Source: Neovahlkampfia damariscottae (lineage: Eukaryota > Heterolobosea > Selenaionea > Neovahlkampfiida > Neovahlkampfiidae). Taken from it: a stretch of 64,000 nucleotides of DNA. The position numbers and the translations under genes were made by a program. The DNA lies in NCBI GenBank assembly GCA_016618085.1, contig JABLTG010000054.1:30121-94120 (forward strand), read 5' to 3'. Below the pieces are notes generated by a model. It was not told the origin of the DNA. It saw only the letters and a list, made by a program, of their open reading frames with translations, and did not search any database. Of the stretch, positions 1 to 10,432 are shown piece by piece; the first letter of the stretch is position 1; each line of letters starts with the position of its first letter.

Positions 1-1467
1 TTTGAATAACAAAGCATTAGTTTTCAATTCAATTTTTTGTTTGGGAATGATCGAATCCCCAATTTTCAAATCAAAATTAAATAAATAACTCTTTGGACAA
101 AACAATTCTCCTTTGCATCGGATAACGTATTCCCAACATGTTGATATATATGCTCCGAATATGTTGCTTTCTTCATCTTCGATAATAATGAAAGTCTTGA
201 ATGAATCAAGACATCTTTTTTCAAATTCTTTTGTGTTGAATCCATATGAGGAGGAATAAATCAATTTTGGTTTTGAAAAAGCAACTAAATCAAGGCATTG
301 ATTACAAGAAAGTATTTCTGATTCTATAAATTGGATTTGTTTTCTTGGTACATGCATTTTCGACTTTGATGTATATTTTGATACAAATGGGAATTTCTGG
401 ATTATTTGCTGCATTTGAAATTCAGGAATAGCGTCAAAATGTATGTAGGTTAATATTCCTGTGATATCAAAATATTTTTCGACTGAATACACTTTCTGTT
501 TGACAACCCATCTTTGTAGAATGTTTTTAAACAATAAAAATTCATTGAATGGTAAGTCAATTCTTTGTAGCAATCCGATCAAATTTTTTGCAGTCAAATT
601 GATGAAAGATTCATGTTGAATAACTCTATTGATGTTATTCTGCAAATACTCTTTACAGACTTCATAATGTGCTTTTGGAAATTTTTGATTTCCATTTAAT
701 ATTTCAATACAATCTTGTTCAAAATGTAAAACTTTTGAAATTTGATTGATCAATGATTTCACACCTAAACCATAAGAAGAGAACAATAAATCTCTCAATT
801 TGAATTTTGATGAATATTTCAATTTTCCAGTGTACAAATAATACAATAATGCTTGAGTCGCTTCAACTGAAACATTTTCCAATAAAATTTCATCTGTCTT
901 CATATCCAAAGTTGAATACTGAGTAAAAACGATTTTATGGGTCGAAATGATGACACATTCTTCTTTGTTTATGATTTTTATTTTCAAGTCCGAAAAATCA
1001 GGGTTTTGTATCAAAGATTCAATTAATTTAAGACTATGAGTCATATATTCATTACCAATCAATTCAATACAAGCTATTTCGGGTATTTCACTTTTACTAT
1101 TTTTCAAAGACAACTTTAAAAATTGAATTTTTGTTTCACATGATTTTTTGATCAAACTTGGTGAAAAAATTGTTGAATTCAAATGTGTTTCATTTTTATC
1201 ATTGTTCCATAATTCAATCCAATCTGAATCACCTGATTTTCCCTGAATTGCTGACACACAATTTACAAATTTTTTTTCATATATTTTAACAGATTTTGGA
1301 TAAACAGCTTTTTTGAATTTTACTGTGATAAAATGTTGTTCTTCATTGATGGAAGGTCTCCAAAAAGTTTCAGTATCTTTTCCAACAGCATTTCTTGATC
1401 TGAAAGCTACATGTTGAGAAGAATATTCCACAACTTCTTCTACGTATTGTGACTCAACACTTGTCAT
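1..1467 (-). CDS. Discoidin-like/BTB-BACK/TLDc domain protein, C-terminus outside window
   Basis: Open reading frame read without a stop from ATG at 1467 down to base 1, so the C-terminus is missing. Order of domains: an N-terminal discoidin/F5-8C-like region (FWRPSINEEQHF, then FVNCVSAIQGKSGD) resembling the ligand-binding fold found in FBXL4; a BTB/POZ domain from about residue 165 (DFSDLKIKIINKEEC, VSVEATQALLYYLYTG); a BACK-like helical stretch; and the start of a TLDc domain (PKLIYSSSYGFNTKEFEKRC, then IIEDEESNIFGAY). BTB proteins typically bring substrates to Cullin-3 ubiquitin ligases; TLDc domains are linked to oxidative stress and V-ATPase regulation. The role as an adaptor is inferred from domains only. 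It shares its upstream region with the divergent gene starting at 1627. Confidence 0.8.
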   Translation of the reverse strand, partial: MTSVESQYVEEVVEYSSQHVAFRSRNAVGKDTETFWRPSINEEQHFITVKFKKAVYPKSVKIYEKKFVNCVSAIQGKSGDSDWIELWNNDKNETHLNSTIFSPSLIKKSCETKIQFLKLSLKNSKSEIPEIACIELIGNEYMTHSLKLIESLIQNPDFSDLKIKIINKEECVIISTHKIVFTQYSTLDMKTDEILLENVSVEATQALLYYLYTGKLKYSSKFKLRDLLFSSYGLGVKSLINQISKVLHFEQDCIEILNGNQKFPKAHYEVCKEYLQNNINRVIQHESFINLTAKNLIGLLQRIDLPFNEFLLFKNILQRWVVKQKVYSVEKYFDITGILTYIHFDAIPEFQMQQIIQKFPFVSKYTSKSKMHVPRKQIQFIESEILSCNQCLDLVAFSKPKLIYSSSYGFNTKEFEKRCLDSFKTFIIIEDEESNIFGAYISTCWEYVIRCKGELFCPKSYLFNFDLKIGDSIIPKQKIELKTNALLFK

Positions 1468-1599
1468 TTTCTGATTTTTTTTTTTTCATCTAAAATCATT
1501 TTCTTTTATGTTTTTTGCTTCATCTAAAAATACTTTGAATTGTAAGTATCAAAGAAGACAATTGATTGGATATTTGATATTCCGAAGCGGAATTTGGTT

Positions 1600-1605
1600 G
1601 ATTGG
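1600..1605 (+). promoter_or_regulatory. CCAAT-type element (GATTGG) before DEP-FSP1 gene
   Basis: GATTGG lies 21 nt before the ATG at 1627 in the divergent region between two genes. It is one of many such elements close to starts in this window. Confidence 0.5.
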
Positions 1606-1626
1606 TTGACCGGAGTTATTGAAGAA

Positions 1627-3002
1627 ATGAGCGTGACTATCGAAGAACAAATTAAAGAAGCAATTGTCTCTGGAAAGTTATTAAAACACAACAGCTCCTG
1701 TTGGAGTACGTCCAAATTTTCGTTCACAGGTAATTTAAGAAATTGCAACTAACCATTTGAAAGGAAATGATCTTTTTGAATATTTTTCAAACCAATATTT
1801 TAAGGAAGATTTATATTCTTTCACTCAAAAACTCGTAGATGAAAAAAAGTTAAAAAATTTAACCAATCCAAAAAGCACTGATTTTTCAAAAACTGACCTC
1901 TATCAATTTAACAAAAAGATAACAATTGTAATCATTGGAGGTGGTATTTCTGGAGGATACCTTGCAAACACTTTGAAAAATAATTCAATTTTTGATGTTA
2001 AAGTTATTAACAAAAATCCTTATGCGGAGAATATCACAAGACTTCCTTTTTCTTATGACAACACTGATTTAGATTATTTAAGAATGGATGTAAGATAACA
2101 TATGTATCACTAAATTTTCAAAGAGAAGTGACTATATTGTTGGAGAAGTTAAAACAATCTCTGAAAAAGAAATTGAACTAATGGATGGAAAGAAAATCAC
2201 ACATTTTGATATTTTAGTTTTATCAACTGGTTCTTTTGTAGACAACTCAAAATTAAACCTCAAAGATCTTAAAGTGCCTATAATAAGCGGAAATGATTCT
2301 GAGGCATTTTTTAAACACCAAAATGAGCTCAAAGAAGCAAATACTATCACAATATTAGGAAGTGGATCTGTAGGTGTTGAATACCTTGGTTCATTTTGTG
2401 AAGCATTTCCAGATAAAAAAATATATCTCATTTCAAAATCCAAAAAATTTTTAGAAAGAAATGGAGATTCGGCACATAACACAGTTTCAAATTTCATTCA
2501 AAAAAAGAGTAACTGCATTATTAAATTAGGAGAAACAATACAATCTATTGAAGGAAATATAATCAAATTGCAAAATGAAGACATACAAACTGATTTGATT
2601 TTGAGTTGCATTGGGTTTTCTCCAAGAACAGATTTCTTGAAATCTAACATGTCAAGTATTTTAGATAATAGAGGATTTATAAAAGTTAATCCACAACTAC
2701 AAGTTGAAGGTTACTCGACAATCTTTGGAATGGGCGATATCTTAAATCTGAAAGAAGAAAAATTAGCTCAAACTGCAATGGAACATGCAGACTTGGTTGC
2801 AAAGAATATTGAAAATTTAATTCTTGGAAAAGAGTTGGAAACTCATAAAGTCAATGAAAGAACCATTTTGGTGTCAATTGGAAATAATTACTCAATGGTT
2901 CTTCAAGGAAGTAATGGTGTAAAAGCATCAGGATATCTCTTGAGTTACGCTAAATTAGTTGTTAAGTACAAGTTGAAATCTTCACTCAAAGAAGTAAAAT
3001 GA
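1627..3002 (+). CDS. DEP domain fused to FSP1/AIFM2-like FAD oxidoreductase
   Basis: Three exons: 1627-1729, 1764-2089, 2124-3002, with two 34-nt introns; both splice phases keep the frame. The first about 80 residues form a DEP domain (KFSFTGNDLFEYFSNQYF, QKLVDEKKLKNL). An FAD/NAD(P)H pyridine nucleotide-disulfide oxidoreductase follows: first Rossmann motif IVIIGGGISGGYLA, second dinucleotide motif ITILGSGSVGVEYLG, and the C-terminal FAD-binding FGMGDILN. Overall it resembles FSP1/AIFM2, which reduces quinones with NAD(P)H at membranes. Animal FSP1 uses an N-myristoyl group for membrane binding; here the DEP domain could do that job (inference). A paralogue with an added RGS domain is at 58557-60914. 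Start chosen as the first ATG giving an in-frame DEP domain, 21 nt after a GATTGG element. Confidence 0.85.
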
Positions 3003-3133
3003 GACTTTGACGTGTTCATAAAATTTCTTTTCAAAATGAATTCTTTTTTTCAACTTATCAGATGACATTATTCCAAAAATTGTTTTGTTCAACGTTTCTC
3101 ATTTGATTGAACGAAAAAAACACTTGTGGAAAA

Positions 3134-4138
3134 ATGAACCCAGAAAATGAAAACTCAATTGAAGAAAAATCAACAAGTTTTGATTTTTACACTCGAAAAT
3201 TTGAAAAAAGTACACTTATTACAGTTCTAGAACCTCCTTTTTTTCTTGCCTGTTTGAGAAATCAAGTTGAACAATATATTTTTATTAGCACAATTGAGAT
3301 TTGGAATTCCCAACAAGACAAAAAAATATTCACTGAAACTTTTCATGGAACCATAAGAGAGTGCTTTTTTAATTTGCAAAATGGAAGAATTGTGTTGGGA
3401 CACAAAACACTTTTTAATGAAGAGAAATGGATCATAATTGATTTTTTAAATAGCAAAATAAAGATGAAAGAAATTGATGTTGGACCTGCTGATGACATAA
3501 ACTCAGCAAGAATAGATCATTTTATTGCGTACAACAATGTTAAAAAAGAAATTCAATTGTGGAATTTCAAAGGTGAAATTATCACCACAAGTCCGCTGGA
3601 TCTGGATTTTAGGTACCCTAATAAAACATACTATGTATCAGATTCGAAAACTCTCGTCGTTATAGATTTTCATTTCACAATTTATGATGGAGGAAAGAAA
3701 ATTCATTCACACAACATGGAATGTTATTCTCCAATTGTAAAGATATATGACGAAACTGAAATTATTTTTTTGGACATAAACTATGGTTTTTACATTCACT
3801 CTGGCCATACACGAAATTATTTTGAAGTTCCAAAAATATTGATGATTGAAATATTACATGTAAATTTATATTTGATTGGACTATCAACAAATCTCATAGG
3901 AATCTATCGTATTGAAAAATCAAAACTAAAATGTATAAATGAATTACAAATGAATACATTTTATGCTTCTTCCATGGAAATGTTAGCAAATTTCAATGTC
4001 ATTTCTGAGTGGAAAGGAATTCACAAGATATGGGACACCAAAGGTTTCGTATCAACATTTGGTTACAATATACCTCTTTTTAGAAATTCTGTACGAAAAA
4101 TGACCAAACTAAATGATATATCTTTCTTTTCTATTTGA
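3134..4138 (+). CDS. WD40-like beta-propeller protein, hypothetical
   Basis: Single exon, 334 residues. No catalytic motif is visible. Short strand-like blocks ending in Trp-Asp-like pairs recur (TIEIWNSQQDK, IQLWNFKGE, IHKIWDTKG), which suggests a divergent WD40 or other beta-propeller, but repeats are too degenerate to count. No signal peptide or membrane segment. The upstream in-frame TTG codon at 3107 is ignored; the first ATG is at 3134. Function unknown; a scaffolding role would be typical for the fold. Confidence 0.6.
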   Translation: MNPENENSIEEKSTSFDFYTRKFEKSTLITVLEPPFFLACLRNQVEQYIFISTIEIWNSQQDKKIFTETFHGTIRECFFNLQNGRIVLGHKTLFNEEKWIIIDFLNSKIKMKEIDVGPADDINSARIDHFIAYNNVKKEIQLWNFKGEIITTSPLDLDFRYPNKTYYVSDSKTLVVIDFHFTIYDGGKKIHSHNMECYSPIVKIYDETEIIFLDINYGFYIHSGHTRNYFEVPKILMIEILHVNLYLIGLSTNLIGIYRIEKSKLKCINELQMNTFYASSMEMLANFNVISEWKGIHKIWDTKGFVSTFGYNIPLFRNSVRKMTKLNDISFFSI

Positions 4139-4477
4139 AGAATATATAATTTTTCTTGTTTGTTTTGCATCAGTTTTTGGTCAACAAATTTGTGAGACCA
4201 AAATTTCAATTTTAAGTTGTGCTCTGAAATTTGAAAAATTCGTATCTGATCCTGTACACTTCTAAAACTATGAAGAAATCAATTTTGAGAAGAGTTTTTC
4301 TAGAATTTTCACTCTGATCCTTTCAAATTTCAACCTTTTTTTCATCTTTTTTTGACCAAAATACTGCAAACATTTGATTCAAGTCAAAAATTGAAATCCT
4401 TTTCTTGGATATTTTTGACGAATGGGATCATTTTATTTAGGTTTTTTTGATTGGTCTTTTTTTTCTTCTACAGAAAA
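4139..4477. other. Intergenic region, no gene seen
   Basis: About 340 bases without a convincing reading frame on either strand. It holds a GATTGG element at 4449-4454, 24 nt before the 7TM-RGS start, and a loosely repeated string CTGATCCT (around 4248 and 4314). Nothing else is recognised. Confidence 0.5.
4449..4454 (+). promoter_or_regulatory. CCAAT-type element before 7TM-RGS gene
   Basis: GATTGG begins 29 nt upstream of the ATG at 4478, followed by a T-rich stretch. Same arrangement as other genes here. Confidence 0.5.
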
Positions 4478-6301
4478 ATGCTCACGCTGTATTTGGTATT
4501 CAGTTTTTTCTTTGTTATCCAAAGTCACATGACTTATTTTATGGTATCTCATTTATGCAACATCTCAAGAACTTTTGTTCCAAACCGAACTCTGTGTGGT
4601 TTTCAATTTAACAGTAAGACTTTCAACGGTTTCACAAGATTCAATTTTCAAAAAAAAAATTCAACCAACAAGGATTCTATAACTATAGCAGCATGGTATG
4701 GTGCACCATTGAACATTCAATATGGTCAAAATTTAAAAGAACCAAACATTTTTTATTCAAATGTGTCAAGACTAGACGACGTTAGAACAAACATGTACAA
4801 CGGATTCAGGACAATATTTTACTTTGATTTGGATTTGATGAAAAAATACCTGTTGAATAGTGAGGACGAATTAGAAATTGAAGCTGGAGCGAATTTTTAT
4901 ACAAAACCTTCGATGAACAGAAATGGAACATTGTTTTGGGACAATTTATGGACAGAAAAGAGGGTATTTAACTTAAAAAAGGATAACATCGACTTTACAT
5001 TTGTAGATGGTATGGTAAGATGGGAATTTTATCATCCAGCTATTTATTCGTTAAGTTTGGCTTTTCATCTCGTTTTGGTAGTAATAGTAGGTTTATTCTC
5101 AAGAGTTCAACCGTTAAAAGCTCATGGTTTGTTACCACTAACAACCATTATTATTTTGACTTTGAAATTTATCTCACAACTGGTTCACTTTTTTCCATTT
5201 GTATTGACAAGATTATACTTCACTCCAACCAACTTGTTATGGTATTTTAGTGAAGTTGTTAGATATGGTGGAGTTGTTGCTATTTGTATGGTTTATCCTT
5301 TGAATTTAATTCGATTTCTAATTTTGACATTTTTGAACTATAGAAAGTCAATATCAAATGGTGAACAAAACAAAAAATGTCATATCAAAATACTGCTCAT
5401 TTTAGGAAACGGAATCACTTTCCCAATAATCCAATTATCAATGTTTGTGTTGATTATTATTATTGGATTTACTTCTTATTTTTTGATCTACATCCAAGTT
5501 CAATCGATTACTTATCGAGTATTAATGTTTTTTCTTGCTATTATTACAATGTTTCTCATGATGATCGATATGTTTTTTTTAAGCATTCATGTGATCAAAT
5601 GGATCCAAAAGAAAAGGAAGAAATGGGAATTCATTTTATTTCCATGGCATTTTTTAAGGATCGCATTTGTTGAAGATGTACTTTATTTTAGGATTCAGAT
5701 TTATGGAATTGGGCTCTTTTTGTTGTTTCCAACTTTTGTAATCAATCAAATTTACAACCTTGCTCTGCCACAAGAAAAATATCTCTTCCTTACATTATCA
5801 AGTATGGCAGAATATTTATTCATTTTTTTTGGTTGTCTATTTTTCACTATTATTTCAATTTTCAATTTCTTCAGAAATATAGGAAAAACCAAAAAGCATG
5901 TGAGTGCAATTCAAGGAGCAATGGAAAATGAGAAGTTATGGGAATTATTTACAGAATTTTCTGAATTGGAATTTGCCTTGGAAAATGTGAAATGTTATGA
6001 AGATATTCAAAAATTCAAAAAACTGAAATCAGAAGCAGTTCGAGTGGTTCATATCGAAAAAATTGAAAAGGTTTATCTCAGTTCTAGTTCTGATTTGGAG
6101 GTTAATGTATCAAACAAAGTCAGAAAACAATTTGACATTAAAAAATCAGAAAAAATTGATGAAAGTTTCTTTGAAGATATTGAAAGAGAAATTGTGGAAA
6201 ATTTGAGTGATACATGGAGTAGATTTGTAGTGAGTTATCAATATCAAAACTTTTACCTTTTTCAAAATATGTTAAAACAAACAGAACTTCAAAATCAATA
6301 A
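4478..6301 (+). CDS. Seven-transmembrane receptor with C-terminal RGS domain
   Basis: Single exon, 607 residues. A signal-like hydrophobic start (MLTLYLVFSFFFVIQS) leads to an extracellular domain of about 170 residues. About seven hydrophobic helices follow between residues 190 and 460 (for example LSLAFHLVLVVIVGLF, FPIIQLSMFVLIIIIGF, YLFIFFGCLFFTIISIF). The cytoplasmic tail carries an RGS domain from about residue 480: ENEKLWELFTEFSELEFAL, IEKIEKVYLSSSSDLEVN, SDTWSRFVVSYQYQNF. RGS domains accelerate GTP hydrolysis by G-alpha subunits, so this is a receptor-RGS fusion of the kind known from plant RGS1 and some protists. The ligand is unknown. Start is the ATG at 4478; the earlier TTG is in the leader. 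Confidence 0.85.
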   Translation: MLTLYLVFSFFFVIQSHMTYFMVSHLCNISRTFVPNRTLCGFQFNSKTFNGFTRFNFQKKNSTNKDSITIAAWYGAPLNIQYGQNLKEPNIFYSNVSRLDDVRTNMYNGFRTIFYFDLDLMKKYLLNSEDELEIEAGANFYTKPSMNRNGTLFWDNLWTEKRVFNLKKDNIDFTFVDGMVRWEFYHPAIYSLSLAFHLVLVVIVGLFSRVQPLKAHGLLPLTTIIILTLKFISQLVHFFPFVLTRLYFTPTNLLWYFSEVVRYGGVVAICMVYPLNLIRFLILTFLNYRKSISNGEQNKKCHIKILLILGNGITFPIIQLSMFVLIIIIGFTSYFLIYIQVQSITYRVLMFFLAIITMFLMMIDMFFLSIHVIKWIQKKRKKWEFILFPWHFLRIAFVEDVLYFRIQIYGIGLFLLFPTFVINQIYNLALPQEKYLFLTLSSMAEYLFIFFGCLFFTIISIFNFFRNIGKTKKHVSAIQGAMENEKLWELFTEFSELEFALENVKCYEDIQKFKKLKSEAVRVVHIEKIEKVYLSSSSDLEVNVSNKVRKQFDIKKSEKIDESFFEDIEREIVENLSDTWSRFVVSYQYQNFYLFQNMLKQTELQNQ

Positions 6302-6497
6302 AAAAATTGATGGTGACCATTAGATCTAGTTTATATTTTTTCTTCATCTTCAAAGTAAAATTCTAATCTTCCCTCAGCTTTGCAAAGTTTCCAAGATATT
6401 TTGGATTCTCAACAAAATCAAAACCCTAATCCAATTTCTTCGAAGTTTGTATGATATGCATGAAAAAAAAGTTTATTGAGAAGGTATTCCAATTTTC

Positions 6498-9400
6498 TTA
6501 ACAGTAAAAGTTAGTTAACATATCTCTTGGATCAGGTTGTTTATAAATTTTGCTGAATAATTTCTTTGGATAAGGTACAACATATCCTTGAAGTTTTTCT
6601 AATTTTTCTGGATTTTTAGCTTTTAAAACATGATTGTATTGCTGAATGATGAGTGCATCTTTTGAAGATTCAAGATTTTCAACTGTTCTTTGAAATACTT
6701 CAACATAGATATCTCTATTATGTTCTGAGATTTCTCTCCAAGTTTTAAAAAATTTCACGGCATCCCATACTTCTTTGTCATCAACTGATCGTCCTGTGAA
6801 TTTTGCCATTGCCTTCACTCTTAAATTATGAGCAAGTTTTGAAGCCATGAATTTTTCACCTCCCATTTCAATCTCAATTTCTTCATTTCCTAAATGGTTA
6901 AAAATCTGCATTTTGATAATACCTTCAATACGAAGACCAATTTCACTATCACGATCACCCAACATTGAACGATCATTGACATTTGCTGAACTACAAAAAA
7001 TGATTCTGTCATCCACAATCATTAATTTAGAATGAATATAAATCATTTCATTGCAATAAACTCCAGATTTGAATTTTCCCCAATTTCTTAAACAAGAAAT
7101 AGTTACATAATCTTCAACATCCACCTCTGGAAATTTTTCTTGTAACACTGTCAACATTGAATATGGTCCTTTAAACCTTGAAAAAAAAAATTAAAATTGA
7201 AATACTTTGTACATTGAAGATAATTGCCAATATGTTAAGTTTTGTAATGTTTTAGTATTTAACGGTGAAGAACTATGAAGTGGGCATAAGAATATTGCTT
7301 TAAATGGTTCATTATTTTCAATTGCTTTTGAAACTCGATCAACTAAAGTTCCAATCAATCTATTTTTTGGATTTTCAACTTTTGTGCATGAACTAATAAA
7401 GAATTGATTTTCAATATAAACAAAATGTTTTGCTTCTTTGATAGCCCGAATTTGTGATTTATAAATAGAATTTTCTGTTCCAGAAAGACCTGTGGACCAA
7501 TAAGCAGCACTACGTAAAACTTGAACTTTTGCCAATGTTTCTTTTAACTCTTGTTTACCACTTTCAAGATATTCATCTTGTGAATAGTCCGTTTGACGAA
7601 GTGAAATATGCGGTTGATCATGATCTTTTGTAAATATCCATCTTTGGATAAAATTTCTTGCAACGTCTCTTGCAGGTTCACCAATAACTTTAGCATGATA
7701 ATCTTGCCAAGGCATACGAGGAATACGTTTTCTATCATAAACATCTTCCAAAGGATCTCCAATATTTTTATTTTTAGCAGGCATCATTGGATTAACATAA
7801 TCACGACCTGGATAAATCAAATCTTCTCCTTCATCAGTAAGTGCATAATTCTCTTCATAACGATTATAAGCAATATCAATACCACCAACATATGCAATTT
7901 GTTGATCAATTACAACAGTCTTTTGATGATGTGAATAAATACCTAAAGCACTTGGTGGATCTCTAATACAATGAATATGTGGATGTAATTTCTCAAGATG
8001 TTCCTTCATAAATGCAGATCCTAAATTGAAGGCTGCATCAATTTCATCCCAAACAGCAACATAAATTCTGCAACCTGCATTTGCTCTTTCAAGTAAAACT
8101 GATTTTTTAAAAATAATATTCAACTTACTGTGATCAAGTCTGTCCACATACTCACCGTAAATTTTTTTTCTTGTGAGATGAAATAATGGACTAATAAACC
8201 AACCGGTGATTAAAATTTCATCTTGAGCTTTTTTTAAGTTTTCAGCAAGATCATCAAAATATTCTTTTCCTCCCATGAAAATTTGAGTTGGACAGTCTTC
8301 ATAAGATTTAGCGAATGAATGAAATGGATGATCAAAAACTAATTATAATTCAGAAGAATTAATAGGTTACCATGTGTCACTTTTGTATTCTCAGAAATTG
8401 CTGAAATCCAAGTAGGCAATAAATCAGGTTCTTCAACAGCAATTTCTATTTTATGTTTCAATTGATGTGTATTTAACAAGAAAGAATAATCACTTTCTGG
8501 TTTACGATAACATGAAGCTTCTGCCAAATCAATAACATATTCAGGTGGTTGTGCTTCAACTGCGTCATAAATTTCAATTCTAAATGCAAGTTTATGTTTG
8601 TTGTATTGTTTATCCATATCACTTCCAACAATTGCTTTGACATGAAATCTCTTTTGAATCCAATTTCTTGATCCACTTGATATTGAATCTTTTTTCAAAT
8701 GTTTATAAAGATCTTGTGTTAAATCTTGATCTTCATCTACAATTGCGCAATTGAAATGATGATTTGATTTGATGTATGTCGCTGGAACATCAATTAAAAT
8801 GATTAATCTTTTTTTGGTTTCTCCAATTCTATATGAAATAAATCCAGAAACGTATCCTAAAGATTTTGTTGCAGAGATCAGTACAGTCCCATAAGATTTT
8901 GTTAAAATTTTTAAATCAGCTTTTTTGGAAGTAACTCCACTGAATAAAGTTACAATAGGTGCATCTAAATCATATTTAGTATTGTTGTTCATTCCAACTG
9001 CACATGAAGCATGTTTTCCTTCTTGTGTTAATGCAAAAACAGCCTGTGACATTTCACCCTTAGAAAAGTTTAACATGTTTTTAATGAAGGTACCATTGGA
9101 TTGAATTTTTTCGCTAAAAGACCAGAGTCATCAATAAACCAACGTTTCTCGCTCATTAATGCATGACTATAATCTTCAAAAAAAGTTACCATTCCATTTT
9201 GAACTTGACAATATTTAACTGCTTCTCCAAATAATGCTCCACATTTTACATTTCCTTCAATGGATGGAAAACCAAATTTTTTGACACTTGTGTCAAACTG
9301 TCAAAAAAATGTCAAAAAATGAAAATTAAAAAAATACTTTTTTTTGAATAGGAGTTACTATGTCTGATACAAATAAACTAAACATACCAAAACAATTCGT

Positions 9401-10257
9401 AAATTCAGGTGCATTTTTTGCTCTTGCTTTGAATTCATCATAAGTCAATTCTGTGATTTCTTTTTCAGTTTCTTTTTTAATTTTCTTTTTTAAATCATCA
9501 ACTTTATTAAGTAAAACAGCTTTTTTCATTTCTTTCTTGTCTTCTTTTGAAATACTTTTTTGTTCTTCATATTTTTGTTTGATGTGCTCTAAATTACCAT
9601 CTTTCAAGTCTTGAAAGGCTTCTTTAATACTTGTACCTTGATCTTCTGCCATATACAAAAATTTCTTATTTTTCAAATTTTCAGTTTTTTCTGAAAAAGT
9701 TTAAAAAAAAACAAAAAAACCTTGCGCAAAAATTTTTTCAACAACTTGTTCAGCAGGAATAATATTATCAATACTTGGCATTTTAGAAGTGATTTCAACA
9801 ATTTTTTCACAGACTTCTTCAAGTTCATGTTTTTGAATTTTTTTATCATTGTCCAAGTCAACAATAGCCAAAGTAAAGTTTGCTTTTTCTTCAGGTGATC
9901 CTCTTGACATGATACCAAGTGCTTTTATAAATTCAGGAAAGCCAACAGTTCCACCTCCATCTTCGTCAATTGCTTGAAATAAACTTTGTTGAATTCTAAA
10001 CTCTTTTTTAAACATTGGAAAGACATTATTGAAAGTTTCAGCACTTAATTCTTTCGATGGATAACATGCGTCATTGAATAAATTATATAACTCTTTTATT
10101 TCAGCGTCACTAACTGTGGAGTGTTAAAAAAAAATAAAAATTACAATAAGAGCCTTCAAACTCAGAACCAAATTCTGATATGCTTCTATCCTTTTGTTTG
10201 AAAGAAGTAGTAACATTTTGAAAGTTCTGTTTATCTCCTTTTTCTTTATTACCCATC
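6498..10257 (-). CDS. EF-hand / actinoporin-like / phospholipase D fusion protein
   Basis: Seven exons in consistent phase: 10257-10145, 10113-9721, 9690-9338, 9297-9094, 9058-8371, 8338-7213, 7176-6498. The N-terminus MGNKEKGD is a possible myristoylation site, followed by calcineurin B-like EF-hands (FSDAEIKELYNLF; loops AIDEDGGGTVGFPEF and IVDLDNDKKIQKHEL). A Lys/Glu-rich linker leads to a domain of about 170 residues resembling actinoporin-like membrane-binding beta folds (VGMNNNTKYDLDAPIV, IDVPATYIKSNHHFN). The C-terminal half is phospholipase D with both HKD motifs (SHHQKTVVIDQQIAYVGG and IHSKLMIVDDRIIFCSS) and IENQFFIS between. Expected role: calcium-controlled hydrolysis of membrane phospholipids to phosphatidic acid. 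The PLD and EF-hand calls are firm; the actinoporin-like call is a pattern judgement. Upstream of the start is ATTGG. Confidence 0.85.
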
Positions 10258-10432
10258 TTTTCTGTCGGATGTTCAACCAATGAAATCAAACTTAATCAAA
10301 ATGAATATTTAACGAATTTCAGAAAATTGATTTCATCAATAATTCTTTCAAAAAAAAGTGTTTATTCTTTAAATTTGTTTTTTTTTCATAACAAATAAAT
10401 TACAATTGTAGTTTTCAAAAGAAACGATGTTT

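Noticed and set aside
4230-4330. Pair of CTGATCC strings as a possible regulatory repeat
   Set aside because: Only two short copies in AT-rich sequence; could be chance.
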